A stretch of DNA of 64,000 nucleotides from Berberis thunbergii (lineage: Eukaryota > Streptophyta > Magnoliopsida > Ranunculales > Berberidaceae): assembly GCA_003290165.1 (NCBI GenBank), contig QNQO01005788.1, positions 62,001 to 126,000 of the forward strand, read 5' to 3'. This document shows, piece by piece, positions 61,001-64,000 of the stretch. Positions within the stretch are counted from its first letter, which is position 1. Each line of letters opens with the position of its first letter. The notes under the pieces are model-generated. The model saw only the letters and a list, made by a program, of their open reading frames with translations, was not told the DNA's origin and searched no databases. Position numbers and translations under genes: made by a program.

Positions 61001-62465
61001 ACCCCGAAATTTTTCTACTTACTGAAAATATTTATATTTTTGTGTGATTGTCTTCATTAAGTTATGGGCATACGTATGAGCTATTTGTTTGTCCATGTGA
61101 TGTGCAGTTGTTTATTTATGTTATTATTGAATTCTCACGTCCCGAGTTTTGGGGGAAACGGATAATCCTACGTGGCGTTTTGGGATTTTCGTTTCCTTAG
61201 AAAATCGGGGCGTGACACTACCATTCAAATCGACAATGGTTCCTTCCTCCCCATTTGAAATATCCTCTTCCAAATCTCTTCAAAATCTCTCCCTACACTC
61301 AAATCGCTTGCAAATCTCTTATCTATCCTAAAAAACTCACAAAATTCCTTCAAAGTCGAAATCCTTAAATCCAAACTCAATAAATATGCATAACTTAACA
61401 TAACAGAAGAACTCAAAACTTAAAAAATGCAAAATAAGGTAACTTTCGACTAATTTAAACCCTCAATTGAGACCGATTCTCAAGCTCCTCAAAACATGAA
61501 AATTGTATTACTATGAGTTATCTAATAAACACAACTTGAATCACTTGAAAATGTTTTGAAATAAGCAAGTTATGATCATTTTACTAAAGTCACGCAAATC
61601 TGTCCAAAAAATGAAAACGGGATAGTATTCCTGACTTTCGGCCAACTTATGTGCTCGATCAAGACTGATTCTCAAGTTGCTCAACACACAAAAGTTGTAT
61701 TACTCCTAGTTATCTAATAAACACAACTTGAATCACTTGCTCAGTGTATTGTTCGCAGAGTGTACTGTTCTATGTGACTTTAGTAAAATGACCATAACTT
61801 GCTCATTTGAAAACATTTTCAACTTCAAATGATTTAAGTTGTGTTTATTAGATAACTGAGAGTACTACAACTTTTTATGTTTTGATCAACTAGATAATCA
61901 GTCTCGATCGAGCACATAACTTGGCCGAAAGTCAGGAACACTATCCGTTTTCATTTTTTGGACATATTTGTGTGACTTTAGTAAAATGATCATAACTTGC
62001 TCATTTAAAAACATTTTCAAGTGATTCAAGTTGTGTTTATTAGATAACTTAGAGTACTATAACTTTCGTGTTTTGATGAGCTTGAGAATCAGTCTCAATT
62101 GAGGGTTTAAATTGGTTCAAAATTTACCATATTTTTCATTTTTCGGTTTGAGTTTGGGTTTGTCTCTTATGTTAAGTTATGCATATTTATTGAGTTTTTA
62201 AGATCTTGAGAGTTTTCGAGGGAAAGGGAGGATATTTGCAAGAGATTTCAGTGTGGGAAGAAATTTGAAAGAGATTTGAGTGTGGGGGAGCGAGGAATCA
62301 TTGTCGATTTGAATGGTGAAAGGGAAAAAATGAATGGTTTTTTATATAGGTGGTGTGAAAAAGAAAGTAGGTGGTGTGAGGGAGAGAAAATGATGGTGCG
62401 AGGTAGTCGTTGCCTTTATGCAACCATGTGAATGACATATTTAAGGAAATTGGGGGGCACGCGAG

Positions 62466-63264
62466 GTGAGGTGAGGAGGAATTTTGTTGGAGTAATTCTA
62501 TATGTCGAGGAAATGGGTTAGGGAGGGTGGCGAGCAAGTGCAAGGTGACGTGGTAAAAAAAAAAAAAGCAAGCGGAGAAATCGAAAATTTTTGGGGAGAA
62601 GAAGGAGGAAATAGGGAGAGGTCTCCCCATTTTCATTCTACTCAGACCTCCCTCTCCCTCTCCCATATCTCCTCCAACAGTACTTCGCTGTCTCTCTCTG
62701 CCTCTCCAAAGCTCAACAATGGCAGAACCTCCACTTCTCTTCCGCCACTCTTCACTCCCCACACTCTGAAGAAAGAACCCATGAAGAGGAGATCCCAATT
62801 TCATCATCTCGATCTGTGGCTCCTTCTCCGAGTCAGAGTTTTATGACCCCTCACTCACTCTGTTCTTCACTGGAACCGTTTCCAATCTGATTCATAGATG
62901 CAATTTTTCCTTCAAAATGTCTAGATCTACAAGTCCCTGACCTCTACAATGAGATTTAAGAGACCCCTTCACCTCTTATTCGCTCTAGTGCTTCTCATAG
63001 CGAGTATCACCACTTTGAGCTGCAGAGTCGCAGTTCTTCAAAGCTTCGCAAATCTAGAGAATGGGTTCTCAGCGAATCTAGAGAATGAGACTTGAAAGGT
63101 TTGTTTCAACTAATCAAGTGTAAAATCAGTTGCTTTTGTAATAGTATTCGTAATGCTGATTGTATGAAGTTTGAAAGAATTTTTTGCAAGCCGGGTCAAG
63201 ATTTCAATTCAGACAGGAATTTTGTTGTTGCAATCGGTAAAACTGTTTAATATATGTTTTCTAT
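62466..63264. other. Spacer with pyrimidine-rich tract
   Basis: 62640-62790 is CT-rich and carries ATG at 62719 with a 16-codon ORF (MAEPPLLFRHSSLPTL). It looks like a gene leader, but no continuing reading frame is found. The last 80 bases before 63264 may be the 3' untranslated region of the minus-strand exon next to it. Confidence 0.35.
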
Positions 63265-63587
63265 TTATAGAAACGATAAGGAGTTCTTTGTAATCTTGAT
63301 TTGAGCTGTATCTTTCACTTTGACGCCTTTTGGTTTGTGATTCACAATTTTTCTTTGTGGGAATCCAAAGTTGTGTGTTTGTATGTGCCAATGATGATCT
63401 TGTTGCGCATCTCCAGCACCTTTCATAGCAGCAGCTAGTCTCTGGACATGCCATGATCTTTCATATTTGATATTATTATATGTTGGCTCTAAACATGTTG
63501 AACTCCTAAATGGTAGGTCATATTCTCTTGCAGCTTTGGGCCGGTTTATGATGTTAGGAGTTCTAATTCTCTGGATGTAGTAGGAAC
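63265..63587 (-). CDS. Probable terminal exon of an unrecognised plant gene
   Basis: On the minus strand a TTTCAG acceptor is followed at 63587 by an uninterrupted reading of about 107 codons to TAA 63265-63267, beginning in the middle of a codon. The protein piece is basic and rich in His, Gln and Asn, with YDLPFRSSTCLEPTYNN, SWHVQRLAAAMKGAGDAQQD and HNFGFPQRKIVNHKPKG. I do not recognise the family. Ordered residue use and the clean acceptor argue for a real exon. The ORF can be extended upstream to 63627, but this would read through the acceptor. The remaining exons would lie beyond the right edge, with the last 413 bases as intron. It could also be a gene fragment. Confidence 0.45.
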
Positions 63588-64000
63588 CTGAAATTTGTGC
63601 ATGTGGTTTTCGATTAACTTGTAACACAACACCCCAACTTCCTCTTTGTTCTACAGCCCCAAAACTAGATTTTATTTATATCTTACTGTCAGAAGTAAAT
63701 TAAGTTTTCTAATGGAGTTGTATGCACAGCTGCAACTATGTCTTCATGAACCAAAAACCAAACTTATCTAAAAATTTCACCTAATAGTATGACTGATCTG
63801 ATTTGTTTGGTTAAGTTTACTAAGAACTGAAAAAAAGTGTTGAATGAAACTATTGATTTAGTAGCACTTAAGGCCGCGTGGACTTATATCTTAGTCGACA
63901 AACTACAATTACGATTAAGTGAGGACAATATTGGTGGTATTTGAGTTGAATGACATGTATATGTTAGGGTGAGTATGGGACGGGATCTGCTTATCCCATC
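63588..64000 (-). other. Possible intron upstream of the terminal exon
   Basis: The stretch is AT-rich and ends on the minus strand in a pyrimidine-poor but valid CAAATTTCAG. No other exon or feature is seen up to the window edge. Confidence 0.35.

Larger units (their letters stand above)
56951..61217 (+). mobile_element. Rearranged gypsy-type LTR retrotransposon (element Z)
   Basis: It starts TGTAGCACCCCGAAA and ends GGGGCGTGACA. The last 223 bp (60995-61217) consist of the first 130 bp and last 95 bp of the LTR, the centre being deleted. A full-looking LTR runs from TGTAATACCCG (57143) to 60518, with the primer site TGGTATCAGAGC at 60522-60533. Flanks TTACC (56946-56950) and CTACC (61218-61222) fit a 5-bp duplication with one change. 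Only 270 bp of internal sequence precede the next junction motif, and no gag or pol is left. Confidence 0.7.
56785..62465. repeat. Long inverted repeat (fold-back) split by a retrotransposon
   Basis: The left arm is 56785-56950 joined to 61218-about 61740. The right arm is about 61790-62465, inverted. Matches run from GGCAACGACTACCTCGCACC (left) and its complement at about 62400, through ACCATTCAAATCGACAATG, to AACTTGAATCACTTGAAAATG near the centre. Arms are about 650 bp with identity that looks near 90% by eye. Within each arm a block with TTATCTAATAAACACAACTT occurs twice. No transposase is seen. The retrotransposon 56951-61217 lies inside the left arm. Confidence 0.8.

Noticed and set aside
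62298..62846. ORFs on both strands at the right palindrome arm and the CT-rich tract
   Set aside because: They overlap each other in opposite directions and carry low-complexity residues; no coding evidence.

Overview
The window reads as nuclear DNA of a flowering plant, most likely a eudicot. It is AT-rich and intron-bearing. It carries one intact plant nuclear gene, that for the mitochondrial ATP synthase beta subunit, in nine exons. Most of the rest is nested, decayed transposable elements of plant lineages: Ty3/gypsy of Tekay-like and Tat-like type, a chromovirus, a TRIM, an L1-type LINE, hAT and Tourist MITEs, and a pararetrovirus-like polyprotein element. No bacterial or organellar gene order is visible.

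Layout. 1-6.6 kb: LTR fragments and a gypsy gag remnant, cut by two DNA-transposon insertions. 6.6-11.3 kb: a minus-strand gypsy element with RNase H, RT, protease and gag remnants and one LTR, hosting a Tourist-like MITE. 11.3-14.7 kb: sparse spacer with one MITE. 14.7-18.9 kb: the ATP2-type gene on the minus strand. 19.1-25.3 kb: a minus-strand pararetrovirus-like element just upstream of that gene. A 35-bp exact repeat lies at its far end and in the ATP2 promoter. 25.3-33.3 kb: AT-rich spacer with a tandem array of about 240-bp units that carry tRNA-like B-box motifs, a fold-back element and MITEs.

33.3-46.9 kb: two Tat-like gypsy elements of one family, tail to tail. Each retains part of an antisense extra ORF, and the first hosts a hAT-like MITE and a complete but internally deleted chromovirus. 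47.3-49.5 kb: a small LTR element containing a very young TRIM. 50.0-52.5 kb: a third Tat-like element reduced to LTR, gag start and integrase tail, followed by a 179-bp tandem repeat. 52.5-56.0 kb: a 5'-truncated LINE. 56.8-62.5 kb: a long palindrome whose left arm was split by an LTR retrotransposon. 63.3-63.6 kb: a probable terminal exon of an unrecognised gene.

Functionally, only the ATP synthase gene and perhaps the terminal exon look like working host genes. The rest records repeated insertion, deletion and nesting. All boundaries and identities come from reading the sequence; no database comparison was made.
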